Source: Metridium senile
Lineage: Eukaryota > Cnidaria > Anthozoa > Actiniaria > Metridiidae
Direction: 5' to 3'
Assembly: GCA_949775045.1 (NCBI GenBank)
Contig: OX459104.1
Coordinates: forward strand, 4,881,306 to 4,945,305
Length of the DNA stretch: 64,000 nucleotides
How positions within the stretch are numbered: position 1 is the first letter of the stretch; the number at the start of each line of letters is the position of its first letter. Position numbers and translations under genes: made by a program. Shown in pieces: positions 13,601 through 28,600 of the stretch. Under the pieces are notes generated by a model, which made no database searches, was not told the DNA's origin, and worked only from the letters and a program-made list of their open reading frames with translations.

Positions 13601-16600
13601 AGCTACTTACAATGTATTGTTAGTAATAGACTATGAAAAGCTCACAGGACAATCATGGTCAAGACACAGCAAGGCACATCAAAATTCTAGAAACATCACA
13701 GGCTCAGCAAGGCAGGCACACAGCACTGAACTTTTCACTCGAGTATTTACCATTTTGAAATGGCTACTTAATAGAACAGATTTGGTATGGCAATGAAAAG
13801 AGGCACTAGAAACGTCACAGTCTAAGTAAGGCAGGTGCACGGCACTGAGCTTTTCACATCCATACAAAATTTGCTCTAATAACAATTATTTGACTTAATC
13901 TATGTATTTTTCTTTTACAATAATTCACCTTTAGGGTCTGTTTTACTGTAAATAGATAGGCCAAACTGAGGTTTTGTCACACTGAAGTCTACATATGGCT
14001 CATCTGGAGCCTGGGATTGTTTGCGCTTTTTGTTGGTCTTCTTCTTAGATATTTTACCATCAATCTAATAAAGAGTATAATGTATGAATTGATAGATGGA
14101 TGGATGGATGGATAAATGAATGGATGGATGGATGGATAAATTGATGAATGAATGGATGAATGGTTGGATGAATGGATAGATGGATAGATGAATGAATGGA
14201 TCAATCTAATAAAGAGTATAATGTATGAATTGATAGATGGATGGATGGATAAATGAATGGATGGATGGATGGATAAATTGATGAATGAATGGATGAATGG
14301 TTGGATGAATGGATAGATGGATAGATGAATGAATGGATCAATCTAATAAAAAGTATAATGTATGAATTGATAGATGGATGGATGGATGGATAAATGGATG
14401 GATGGATGGATGGATGGATGGATGGATGGATGGATGGATGGATGGATGGATAAATGAATGGATGGATGGATGGATGAATGGATAAATTGATAGATGGATG
14501 GATGGATGGATGGATGGATGGATAAATTGATAGATGGATGGATGAATGGATGAATAGATGAATGGTCAATCTGATAAAGAGTATAATGTATGAATTGATA
14601 GATTGATGGATTGATGGATGGATGGATGGATGGATAAATTGATGGATGGATGGATGGATGGATGGATGGATGGATAAATGGATAAATTGATAGATTGATG
14701 GATGAATGGATGAATGGATGGATGGATGGATGGATGGATGGATAAATGGATAAATTGATAGATGGATGGATGAATGGATGAATAGATGAATAGTCAATCT
14801 GATAAAGAGTATAATGTATGAATTGATAGATTGATGGATGAATGGATGGATGGATGGATGAATGGATAAATTGATGGATGGATGGATGGATGGATGGATG
14901 GATAAATGGATAAATTGATAGATTGATGGATGAATGGATGAATGGATGGATGGATGGATGGATGGATGGATAAATGGATAAATTGATAGATGGATGGATG
15001 AATGGATGAATAGATGAATGGTCAATCTGATAAAGAGTATAATGTATGAATTGATAGATTGATGGATGAATGGATGGATGGATGGATGGATAAATGGATG
15101 GATGAAATGATGGATTAATGAATGGATGAACAAATGAATGGTTATAAGGATGGATGGATAAATGGATGGTGGTGGATGAATGAATGAAGAAAGGATGGTT
15201 AAATGGATGGATGGATGGATGGATAAATGGATGGATGAAATGATGGATTAATGAATCGATGAACAAATGAATGGTTATAAGGATGGATGGATAAATGGAT
15301 GGTGGTGGATGAATGAATGAAGAATGGATGGTTAAATGGATGGATGGATGGATGGATAAATGGATGGATGAAATGATGGATTAATGAATCGATGAACAAA
15401 TGAATGGTGATAAGGATGGATGGATAAATGGATGGTGGTGGATGAATGAATGAAGAATGGCTGGTTAAATGGATGGATTGATGAATGGTAAATTTGATGA
15501 TTGAATGAATGAGTGAGTAATATAATATGATTGGATGGATAGATGGATGAATAAATGAACAGATGAATGAATGAACAACATGAATGAATAATGGATGGAT
15601 GGAAAAAGTTATTGAGTGAATTGATTGATCAATAATTGATGTAATTACCAAGGCTTTGAACAAGGGCTCTAGTCTTGTAGATCCTCTGTAAATCCATTCT
15701 GTCCTGTTGTCAACTTGAAACAACATCTAAAACAGACAGGAGTTTAGTTACAGAGCGCCTACTGAAACCGGCGCCACCCAAACAAATGTCAAAATAAATA
15801 GTTTTGGAGATCAAACAAAAAACTTGTAGATGGTTCTCACAGGCTAAGATGTTTCTTATTCAATCTTTATTGATCCCGTTCACAAATAATGAAAATTATA
15901 AGCATTTTAAGCAAAAAAGGCAAACATTTGTAGAGATTCTATTGTTTATATTCTCGATCGTGATTGGATAATCATGTTTTGGTGGCCCCGGTTTCAGTAG
16001 TCGCACTGTAAATGTATGAGATGAGATGAGATCAACTTTATTTAGGCACGCTAGTCTATTCAACAAACTAATACTGATTTTCAATAAGGGAGTACAAACT
16101 AACATATAATAAGAATTTACAATGATATAGCTATATGCATCAATTGCTATGATAAAATGTCCATAAAAGGGGAACTAGTTATATGTATAACCTAAAATGT
16201 ATGTTAGTTTGGTGGCAAGAAAAGACAGTGAGTCACAATTTCTCAATCGCATAATATATGTATAATTATATGTTGCTTCAATCTGGCAATATTATCAACA
16301 ACATCACCACCACCATAATCAGCACTATGATCACCATTATCATCATGACATAATAGTCCCTGTCACAGTTCCCTGCACCATTTTTAAAGGTAGCCGTGCC
16401 TTTGCACAGAAGAGAGACGAATGGTGAGTTGCAATGATAGAGACACAAGAATAATTATTCAAAGTGTTAAAAATAAGGCCTCATTCAATGCAAGCTCATT
16501 GTTCGAACTTTTTGAAATGGCACAGAGAACTTTAAAGGCCGATTTACACAGCACAAATTTTGCCTACAACTATCGCATGCAACTTGATTTACACCGCACA

Positions 16601-19600
16601 ACTTTGGTGCTAACAATAGTATAATCTGACTTAAGTCAAGTTTAAGCAAGTTGCATGCGACATTTGTAGGCAAAAGTTGTGCCGTGTAATTCGGCCTTAA
16701 AAGGGACTATTATCATCATGACCAACACCACCATAATCATCACCATCATCACCAACATCATGACACATCCTCGACTCATCATCATTGTCATGATCAATAT
16801 AATCATTATAATCATAATCATCATTATCAACATTATCATTGACATACTACATGTTACTGATACAGTCATTTGACAAAACGTTGTCGCCGACCGGCTTCGC
16901 GACTACGCGACTAGCCCTAAAAGGAGTATGGGTAGAAATCACTGAAGCAGTAAGCTGCATATATTATCAACATCTTGAGCTCTCAGCTCAGTGTTTTGTT
17001 TCTATTAGATTTACTCTGGCGATTGATTTGGATGACACAAATCCTCTGCATGAAAACTGAAGAAGTATTTATTTACTTGTCGATATCTCCACGCTCTATA
17101 CAACGGTTTATTTCTTTGTACAGAACGCGAAAGCACACATTCATTCATTCATGTACTCGCCATATTTCAGCATATTCTATAGCGTGTGCTAAAAATGTAT
17201 TGCTTCAGTGATTTTTACCCATACTCCCACTTGGGCTTGTCGCGTAGTCGCGAAGCCAGTCAGCGACAACGTTTTGTCAAATGACTGTATTTACCTTAAC
17301 TAGACTACAGTCAACCATCACAACTTTTGCTTTCAGCCTGAAAACATTCAAAAGAGAGACACCAATCAGTAGCAGGGCAAACATTATTTTGATATTTGAT
17401 AAAGGGGAAGCGGTGTTAAATCCCCCCCAAAATAGGTGTCAATCCTTTTAGAAATATCATACAATTTCAAATATAATGCAAAAAAATATCAAGCAACACA
17501 AGTAGGGGATAAAGAAATTTAAGGCTGTTTTAACCCTTGTCCTGCCAAAGACGAGTTAACTCGTTTCTGGTATCATGTTTCTTACTGCCAAAGACGAGTA
17601 TACTCGTTTTTAATATATGTGCATAAATTAACATCAATAACTCGCTCGTTTTGTCACGTTTTATCTTGACCTTTGGCACATGTATTATTACATAACAGAG
17701 CTATCAACCAATCATTTTTCTGATTTTTTTCACGTGATAGAAGTCATGCTAGACCGATTGCAAAATTGCGACTTTCGTGAGCAACCGAAGGACCTCAATG
17801 GCGTCGTTCACACCAGGCGTTCACACAATATAATTTAGCTTTAGTGAGCTCTTTAGTCAATATTTTGCAATGATTTAAGCAAAGAAATTGCGAAGCAATT
17901 TTGTTGGTTTGTATAAATGTAGGTGAGTTTTGTAATAAAGTCATTTCACACAGACTATATAGCGTGAATTTCTTCTTCAAGTTTTAAACATGTCCGCTAA
18001 CAATGAGCTTGATTTAATGTACTTTTTAACTCTGATGAAGAAGAAGATTTCAAAGTTTTTGATCCTGATGAGAACTAAAAAGCTTTTCAGTAGTATTTAG
18101 GGGGGATGAGTGAAGAAGACAGCCATGAAGATGAGGAAAACACCGATGATAATGTCGGCGAAGCGGAATGGAAAAGTGACGCCGTAAACATCGTCAGCTA
18201 TCAGCCAGAGTTTATCGCGAATTCGGGTCCAAATGAACAGCTAAGAAAACGCAGAACCAAGTGATTATTTCAATCTATTATTCACGGATGAACTGATCTA
18301 AATTATAACAATTCAAACCAATCTCTCTGCTGAGCAAACTGACAATGCAGAAGAAAACATGGCGCCGAATTCGAGGATGAAGGCATGGAAACCAACAACA
18401 TGTGCCGAAATGAAACTTTTCTTTGCCAAAATATTTTTTATGGATTTAGATAGAAAGAAAATTCTATATGCTTTAATAACATATGAGGTTCATGTTCATT
18501 GGAACAATTCCTGATTTTATATGAATTTATTAAACGAATGCACTGTAATTTTGTAAATTAACCGGCAGTGTGCCAAAGTTGATCCCTCATGTTACCGGCA
18601 GGACAAGGGTTAAACTATACGATTTTTGCCTACAACTGTCACATGCAATCTGCTTACAACTTGACTTGCCTCTGATTTACACTTGTCGAACAACACATGG
18701 AAAAGTCTCGTATTATTTTGAGTGAAGCCAGCCTTGCATCTTTGTTAAATTATTAATATTTCTATGAGTATTGGAAGAGAACTGGCTCTTTTCCCCACTA
18801 GGTAATAAGAAAATCCTACAACTTTATTTGCATTGCATGTATCTATCGTAGACAAGTTGTGGGCTTGATTTACACTGTACGATTATGACCAAGCAGGTTT
18901 CATGCAATAAATATATCAAATGGTCTATCAAAAACCTCAATAGCCTCAAAGATATAAAACTAATATTATCATAACATGAATGCCATGTACCATTTTCCTC
19001 TCCATTCAGTTTTGACCCATTGATTAGCTTTTAAAACAACCATTGGCCTCTGAAACAAGCAACAAGACAATTACTTTTTAGTAATTTTTACATTAGTTGC
19101 CTAGACAAATACTATGGTGTTTGATTGAAGGAAGAGAATCGCCATCTTTGCTTCACAAACGCTTTGTCTGATTGTCATAGCAAAGAAATCAGTGGTAATG
19201 ATAAAATGTGCATAAAAACAATATGACATCCTAAAAACCAAAGGCTGTGTAGAGGTCTCATTTATCTCATACATACATTAGGGAATTCCTCTAAGTATTC
19301 TTGAATGAATTCTTGTGAATGTTCAGCTACTTCGGTCCAGACTTTGTCACCAGTATTGTAGACATGGTGGAGTTTACTGACAGGAAGATACTGGGCAAAT
19401 CCATCATCAAAGAAGATCAGGAATCTACAATAATAGGTTGAATAAGACTTAATTAACAATAAATGGATATATATTTAATATACTTATTGAATGGATGGAT
19501 AAATGAACCAATGAATGAATAAATGGATGAATAGATAAATGAATGGATAAATGAACAAATGGATGAATAAATGGATGAATAGATAAATGAATGGATAAAT

Positions 19601-22600
19601 GAACAAATGGATGAATGGATGGATGAATAGATAAATGGATGGATAAGTGAACCAATGAATGAATAAATGGATGAATAGATAAATGAATGGATAAATGAAC
19701 CAATGAATGAATAAATGGATGAATAGATAAATGAATGGATAAATGAATGGATAAATGAACAAATGGATGAATAAATGGATGAATAGATAAATGAATGGAT
19801 AAATGAACAAATGAATAAATGGATGAATAGATAAATGAATGAATAAATGGATGGATGAATGAATAAATGGATGAATGAATGAATGAATGAATAAATGGAT
19901 GAATAAATGGATGAATAGATAAATGAATGGATAAATGAACCAATGAATGAATAAATGGATGAATAAATGAATGAATAGATAGATAAATGAATGGATAAAT
20001 GAACCAATGAATGAATAAATGGATGAATAAATGAATGAATAGATAAATGAATGGATAAATGAACCAATGAATGAATAAATGAATGAATAAATGGATGAAT
20101 AGATAAATGAATGGATAAATGAATAAATGAATGAATGGATAAATTAATAAATGAATAGATAAATGAATGGGTCGATGGATAAGTGAGTGAGTGAAAGAAA
20201 GAATAAATAAATGAATAGATGAATGAATGAATGAAAAGATGAATAAATCGATTAATGAAAAAATAAAATTAATACACTTGTGTTTACCTATTTTTTGTTT
20301 CTGCACAGCTTTTCTCAGTAACAATGCCAGCATAAAGAACATCTAACTTGCCATAAGGACCTGCGTATGAATAGAACACACAGAAGATTGTCAGACAACA
20401 CTGCTGAGGACAGTGATGACTGTCAATAAGATAGAAACAGTGATGATAATAAATACAGGGCACGAAATAGCTGCCTGCCAATGGCCAAATGCCAGGCCAT
20501 ATTCAAAATTTGTTATGAACTGCCAAATGGATAATTTTACTGGAAATCATCTTTCACTGATTGTTATCTTGAAGTGGCAGGCCAAATTATTTTTCTAGTT
20601 CAAGCCCTGGAATATAATGATGATGAAAACAATGGTAACGGTGATAATTATAATGATGGTGATAATTACATGTACAATGATGATAAAATACTCCAGTTTC
20701 ACGTTATCTAGCACTGCTGTATTAGTTGACAAAAGGCACATTTATTTATTTATCTATTTATAAGGCTTTCCACGTGTTTGGGAGAGCACAAAAACAGAGC
20801 TAGGCTCCAAAAAGGATTTGCACAGGCTTAGCCTGTTCACGGGAAATACTATGGAAAAATACTACTAAGAAATTTCAATTTATTTGAATTGAGATTAGTG
20901 CCTTTTTTCAAATTGTACAGCAGTGCTAGATAACATGAAACTGGAGAATTACGACCAGTTGAAAAGTGCAATTGGGACTAATATTAAATTGCTACAGTAC
21001 ATCACATACAAATGTTAATTAATATCCCTTCAAGCAAAGAAGTAATTTTAAGTTACAAGTTCAAGCTATTAGCATTAGAGATAACATTAGCAAAATATTA
21101 GCAGTTACGTTGTGAAGTGCAAAAGTATAACACATTTTAATGTATTCCGTTCTTCTTTGAACAAGATTTTGTACTTTAAACCGTTGCTTTCTATAAGAAG
21201 CAGTCTGGTTTTATCAAATAAGATGTGTCAAAGCTAGCAAAAAGAATGTTTTTCATGGTTTTGTACTTCGCACTGTAACATTGGTTAACAGCCTTGCAAA
21301 TGTTGGAGTAACATTTTGAGAGACAGAAAATCACACACAGCAGGCACACTGAAACTAGATGCAACATTTCAAAAAGATAAAAACAACAACAAACACACTA
21401 AAAACACACTAAAAAACAGCAACAAAAGAAACAAAAAACAAAACAAAAAACAAAACAAAAAACAGCAACAACAAAGTATTATGGACCTTCTTGTGCCTGC
21501 CTCCACGATGCACCTTCATCAGCAGTCTCTCGGGGACGCAAGGCTGTGAGAACAATTAGTCATTGTTATACGAAATAAAGCAGCATAACTAATAAAGAAA
21601 TAATGGACGAATATAGAAAACACAACAGCAAAACAAAACATAAATTTATCTGCATATTATTATAACTTATGCTCAATATAATAAGCAAATCAACCTATTT
21701 AGTATTTTTATCTTAAGTTTACAAGACCAGCAATGCATTTCAGTCTTGGACTTCTTTATTCAGTATTAACTAGTCAACCTTTTTGAGAACCATGAATAAT
21801 TAACAAGCAGAAAACAAAGTAAGTCTTTCTTTTATTCCAACAAAGGGCTAAAGTTCCAAACGTCAGTAAAGTCAAGTCAACATTTAAATTTACGGTGTTA
21901 CAAATTTCATTATTAAAATATTACCTATCGTTTATATCAAACAATCACGCAGCCTATACTAGTTTACTTGCTAGTTTCCATTTAAAGTAAGTCTTAGGTA
22001 ATGGTGGTCATGCTGAGTGGTCATTATAATCAAAACATTTGGTCATATTTTATTTTGATTTTCTCCTAGAATTTTTGGTCATTAAAAAGTGCTGAAACCA
22101 GTTTGACTGCAAAGTGTACGAGATGTTACTCATTAGAGCACTTATCCCACTCTAAATGTCCAAAATGACTCTATCAAAGAAAAGCAATTTTAAGATTCCT
22201 TGGGACATTGTTGACTGTCTTAATTTATATTGATACTCACTCTGTTATACAATTTTCATTTTCTGTTTTGAAAATGAAGCTTGATGCGTTGAAATTATGT
22301 TGACTCGCACTAATTACTCGGGTTCCGCATACGGAAAAGCCCAAGTCTAAAAATGGAAACGGTTCTTTTTCGTGGTCGTCAAATTGGAGGGTCAGGTCCC
22401 GGGCATTCCTAGTAGTATGTGACAGCGCATCAGCAACAAAGTCTGACCGAAAGCTCATACGAACGAATAAATATCGATTGAAATGACGAATATTTTGGAG
22501 TAGATTTGTGCAAGAATCAGCCCAAGTTGTAGCTGACGAATAATGCTGTCTTTCGCGAAGAAAACTTTGAATAATCTAATGCCTTATACGCTCACCTCGC

Positions 22601-25600
22601 ATACATCACTCGTTCGTGGTAGGCCCACACTAAAAGATGTCAAGCGTTTTTGGAAGGGGCCGTTCCATGAACTGTCTAGCATGTTTAGCATGAATAACAA
22701 GAAAACTAGTTCTCACGAGTTCTCAAATGTACGTTTGTACAAAAAATACGAAAACAATGACTTGACTACTGACTTAACATACTGTGACGCTCGAACAACT
22801 AGATCAGATGAAGGAATTCGCAAGAATCGTGATGATGAAGGCATCCAAGAAGATGAGATAAACAAGCAAGTCGCCATTTTGGACAAAGCGAAGAATATTG
22901 GCAAAGAAAGAAGTTTGAGTACAAGATGTGTGAGCTTATCTATTGTTAAAAACATCCTGGTTGTTTTATTTATTGTTATTATGCTTAATACTTTCATATT
23001 ACGAGTAAATAGTTTGTTTATGATTACTATAATTACTGCTTTGCAAGCGATCATCAATGGTGTTTTGTACTCGCTATGGAGTTGCATGTGCCTTGTAGAA
23101 TACATGTACATGGAAAATACACTTAATAAATGTGATATACTGGATAAAGTTGTCAATCTAACTTTATATGAACGTAATGATATTACAGTGTCAATAAAAG
23201 TAGAACAATTGCGATCTCGTCGTTCCAAATATGTATATTATAAATACGTTATTTATCGTTCGTGTTTTGATGGAATTTGTTGTCAACGCGTTGAAAATTC
23301 GTTGACACGCTTTTCAACGCTAATTCCGTGTAGTCCTCTTTTACCGTGAAGAGTCACAGGTCACAATTTAAATACAATGACATCATGTCTCATTTGAAGC
23401 CCGAGTGATCGCCGATATGGCGTCTAGTATTAATATTTATTGTGAAAACCTTAACGAAAACTACAATTATTCTCATAGAATTATTCATGAGTTTGAGAAG
23501 CTAGATCAAACACTCAAAAGAGAGTTTCATCCTCGTTCAAAACATCTGAAATTTGGTTAAAAAAAATTGGATCCATATTATTTTTTCCATACTGCTTCTC
23601 AGTTTTACTTATATCGGATGAAATGCTCTTCCCGTATAAAACCATTACATATACATGTTTGTGAATCGTGAATGTTTGTATCTTACCAACAACTCTACTA
23701 CCCACGTCCAATACGCCTTTAGGAGCAGATGTCTCTAGTGCAATGTGATTGGATCGCAGTAAACCTCTGTTGCCTTGGTCAAACTTAACTCTGAATTTAG
23801 TCTGAAATAAATCATTGAGAATTGAAAGGATGGAAGGATGGGAAATGGGAATGATAAAGAGTATGCTTACTAGGAAGAAAATGCAAGGAAAGTATGAAAG
23901 TATTGGATTGTAAGAAGAAAGAGTGAAAAAAGAACAAAAAATTGTTAATTTCACATACATGTCGCAACTGTTAAAGGAGAAATGCAAGTGATTGTACATA
24001 TTCATAAATGTTTCAACTTTTTTCATGACAGTAGACAAAAAGTATTCAAAACTTATTGGGAGAGTGGTAAGTGTTGGACGCCTTTTTGGAAATTTAACAT
24101 CACAACACAACATAATAACGGGTAGATGCAAGCAATGATACCATCAAAAAATTCTAGAATTCTAGTATACAAACTTATTGGGAGAGTGCTAAGTGTTGGA
24201 CGCCTTTTTGGAAATTTAACATCACAACACAACATATTAACGGGTAGATGCAAGCAATGATACCATCAACAAATTCTAGAATTCTAGTATACAAACTTAT
24301 TGGGAGAGTGGTAAGTGTTGGACACCTTTTTTGAAATTTAAAATCATGACACAACATATTAACGGGTAGATGCAAGCAATGATACCATCAAAAAATTCTA
24401 GAATTCTAGTATACAAACTTATTGGGAAAGTGCCAAGTGTTGGACACCTTTTTGAAATTTAAAATCATGACACAACATATTAATGGGTAGATGCAAGCAA
24501 TGATACCATCAACAAATTCTAGAATTCTAGTATACAAACTTATTGGGAGAGTGGTAAGTGTTGGACACCTTTTTTGAAATTTAAAATCATGACACAACAT
24601 ATTAACGGGTAGATGCAAGCAATGATACCATCAAAAAATTCTAGAATTCTAGTATACAAAGTTAACTTATTGGGAAAGTGCTAAGTGTTGGACGCCTTTT
24701 TTAAAATTTAAAATCATGACACAACATATTAACGGGTAGATGCAAGCAATGATACCATCAAAAAATTCTAGAATTCTAGTATACAAAGTTAACTTATTGG
24801 GAAAGTGCTAAGTGTTGGACACCTTTTTGAAATTTAAAATCATGACACAACATATTAATGGGTAGATGCAAGCAATGATACCATCAACAAATTCTAGAAT
24901 TCTAGTATACAAACTTATTGGGAGAGTGGTAAGTGTTGGACACCTTTTTTGAAATTTAAAATCATGACACAGGGTCATTCCACAGTATTTGGTTACCTCT
25001 CATGTGGTTTTGAAATTTCCCCAAAACTGTGTGTATTTGGTCTTAGAATAGTGTCAGGTAGTTGAAGTAAACGTTTTTGAAAAAAAAAATCATTTATGTG
25101 TCAGCATCTGAGAATAAATTGCAACTGATTATCGAAAATCATGAAAAAGCCGTTGCGGAGACTACAAATACTTTATCAGATTAAAATGAAACAAACAGCC
25201 AGACAATTCTGAAAGTTTCCTGGACTTGTCCTACTAGTTGGCCTCTTTCAAAAAATACATGATCTAAGTTGGGTGTGCCAACACTATAAAAAATATTTAT
25301 GTTCCACTGGCGAGATGTAGTCTCCGCAACGTTTTTAGACCTTAAAGTTTCTCCTGTATATTCCCTGATGAGAATTTTTGTATAAGTTTTTGAGAAGTTC
25401 TAATTCTTAACCAGGGAAAACATATTCAGTACAAAGAATTCAGTTTTTTCTATTAGTTTCCTAATTATATCACTTTTAATTTTGTTGTGGAGACTACAAT
25501 TTTGTTGCGGAGACTACATTTTTGAAAGAAATCTTCTAAAAAGTGCTTTAAAGTTCCCCATCTTTATTTAAAATTAAAATACTTATTTTGATTTATTATA

Positions 25601-28600
25601 GAATAAGATTATTATTACTTTATTTACTTTAATTTATATTATTTATATTTTTTTATTTATTTTTATTGTTATTTAAAAAAAAAAAAAAATGTGATTTTTT
25701 TTTTGTAAATTCTTTTTATAATCTTTTTTTTTTTTCAATCTTGTAAAGTGCTTCTGAACCTCATAATTATTGCTAATATATAGAAATAAAGTTATATTAA
25801 TATTATATAAAAATAAAGTTATTATATCATTATATTACTTATTGTTATTATAAATATACCATTAGTAAACTTGGGCTTCCTGTGGTAAGGTTCTGGGCAT
25901 GTGCAGTTTATACAGATCTCAACGCATGGGATTGTGGGTAATTATTTCTAAATTGCACATCTACAATGTCTTCAAGTAGTACTCAAAGGAGCAAACGTTT
26001 TAGAGAAAAACTTAAAGAAGATGAAGAGAAGTTGGAAGTCTACAAGAGAAAGGATAGGGAAAGGAAAAAGAGAGAATATTTGAAGAAGAAGCATACTTTA
26101 GCAGAAAGTGAAAAGCTCAGAATAAGGAAAAAGAAAACCCTCAGACAGAGGCAATGGAGAGCATCAAAGAAGAATAAAGATAAGGCTCATCACAATCAAG
26201 TAAAGAAAGATGCTACCACTGCAGGTTCATTCAAAAGTCCCCAGAGTCTAGGAAAGGCTGTGAGAAAAGTAAATAAAAGTTTGCCAAAAAGTCCATCAAA
26301 AGCCCACCATGTGATTGCCAATGTAGTTCAGCAAATGTCTCCAAGAAAGCGGAAGTCAGTTCTTGAGATTTGTGACCAACTTGTAAAGAAAAGAAAATCA
26401 GAAGTTGAGAAAAGAAAGAAGCGATCTGATGCAATATCTGATAAAGATACAAGATCAATTGAGGAGTTTTACATGAGGGATGACATAAGTAGAATGTGTC
26501 CTGGACGTAAAGACTTTGTTACAGTCAGATCAAAAGAAGGGAAAGAGCACAAGCAAAAGAGGCTGCTTATCTACAACATCTCTGAAGTATACGAAATCTT
26601 CAAAGCAGAAATACCAAGTATCCAAGTCAGCTTATCAAAATTTGCATCCCTTAGACCACCAAATGTCCTTCCTATTACTCCTCGTGACCAAGAAGTGTGT
26701 GTATGTAAATACCACGAAAATATCAAGTTGCTGCTTGATGGCCTGAAAGCTGTAATTCCCGAAGTCCCAAAAACGCCAGAGGACATGCTACTTACTACTG
26801 TATGTAATATGGAGGATGTAGAATGTATAGATAGAGAGTGTTCAAAATGCCAAGTCCATCAACCGATTGAAAAGCTTTTTCAGTGCGATGACAACACTCC
26901 GATGTTTTACTTCCAGTGGAACATAGGTGATGATGGTAAAGCAAGGAAGGAGAGAGTAGAGTGCACTGCTGCTGATGCCAAAGATGATCTCAAAGCTCAG
27001 CTACAACCTTTTGCCAGGCATGTGTACAATGTAAAGCGACAATTCAATGAGTTGAAATACCTGAAAGAGAACCTGCCTGAGGGGGAAATTATAATCCAAG
27101 AAGATTTTTCTGAAAACTTCCAAATAAAGTACCAACAGGAAATCATGGCAGCACACTGGTCAAATGATTCAGTAACCATATTCCCAGCTGTTGTCTACTA
27201 TAAAGACAAAAGAGGGGACTTACAGCATAATTCATATGCTGTTGTGAGTGATGAAATGGCCCATGACAAAGGCAGTGTGTATGCATTCAACAAAGCCATT
27301 CTTAAAGATATTAAAAAGGTGACAAAAGTAAGGAAAGTCAACTACTGGAGTGATGGTCCCTCCTCTCAATTTAAGAACCGCTACAACCTTTCTTGTATCC
27401 TATACCATCAAGAAGATTTTGGCTGTGAGGCAACATGGAGCTTCTTTGAGACAGCTCATGGCAAAGGTCCTTGCGATGGTGTTGGTGCTGAAGTGAAAAG
27501 AGCTGTGTGGCGCTCAATCCTTAGAGGTACAGAAGTCGTCAACACTCCACATGACTTCTTTCAGGCTGCACAGAATGTTAGCAAGAATATAAATATATTA
27601 TATGTGTCACAAGAAGATGTGAAAGGTGAATCTGATAACCTGAAAGAACGATGGGATGAGTGCAAGCCCATTCCTAAAACCCATACTATCCACTATGCTG
27701 CAAAACTATCAGATTCAAGTTTTATCACAGCAAAGAATTCTCAGTTTCTCATCAAAGATGGCGAGCAGAACGACACTCTTGTTGCCAAAGCTACCACACA
27801 TCCAAAGTCAGTGCCACAACAATCATCCAAACAAGGTAGAAAGAAATCCAACAGTGTCAATATTGAAATGGGTCTACCACCTCACCTCACCCTAAAGTTT
27901 GAGAATATCTCTCAATACTTTACATTACCTATGCACACAATGTACATGGTAAATGGCATACTTGATGGGAAAGTTAAATGGAAAGGGAAGGGAATTATCT
28001 CACCAAGCGACTTGGATTCTCTTAATGGTGGTTATGCTAAGGCAGAATTTAACTACCTCACAAATTTTGTGGTTGATAGTTATCTTGAGCTTTTGAAAGC
28101 CAATAGAAACATGACTGATGTGACTGTATTTCCATGGGAAATATTTAAGACATTTATCACAAAGAAGCTCCTTTCTGAAAAGGCCTTGCTTCAACAGGAT
28201 ATAATCCTTGTACCATGCAACACTGCTGAAACCGAACATTGGTTTCTTCTTGCAGTATTTCCACAAGAAAAGTTGATGGCTGTGCTTGACAGCTTAGCTT
28301 GTGCTTTTGTGAAGTCCACTGCACAAGCAGCTATACAAAGAATGTGGAGGCTACTACAAATGATGGACAGCAGCCTTGATGTTAGTCAGTGGTCATTTGT
28401 TGCAAATAAAGCTTGTAACATTCCCCAGCAAAGTAATTCATTTGACTGTGGGGTATTTGTCAGCTTATATGCAAGGTGTCTTGTAGAGAATGATATCATG
28501 TTAGGTCAACCTGACATTCAAAAATTCAGAAAACACATGGTTGCTGAACTCCACAAGCAAACTCTGCTCACAACTACACCAAACATCGAAGTTGGCATGT

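Noticed and set aside
14201..15266. Ile/His/Pro/Ser-rich proteins on the minus strand
   Set aside because: Artefacts of GGAT tetranucleotide repeats; the same holds for 19449-20342.
21470..22458. Two-exon minus-strand gene (22250-22458 joined to about 21470-21538)
   Set aside because: A donor and an acceptor exist, but the joined frame stops after a few codons and has no family resemblance; mentioned only as a possible divergent partner of 22543-23349.
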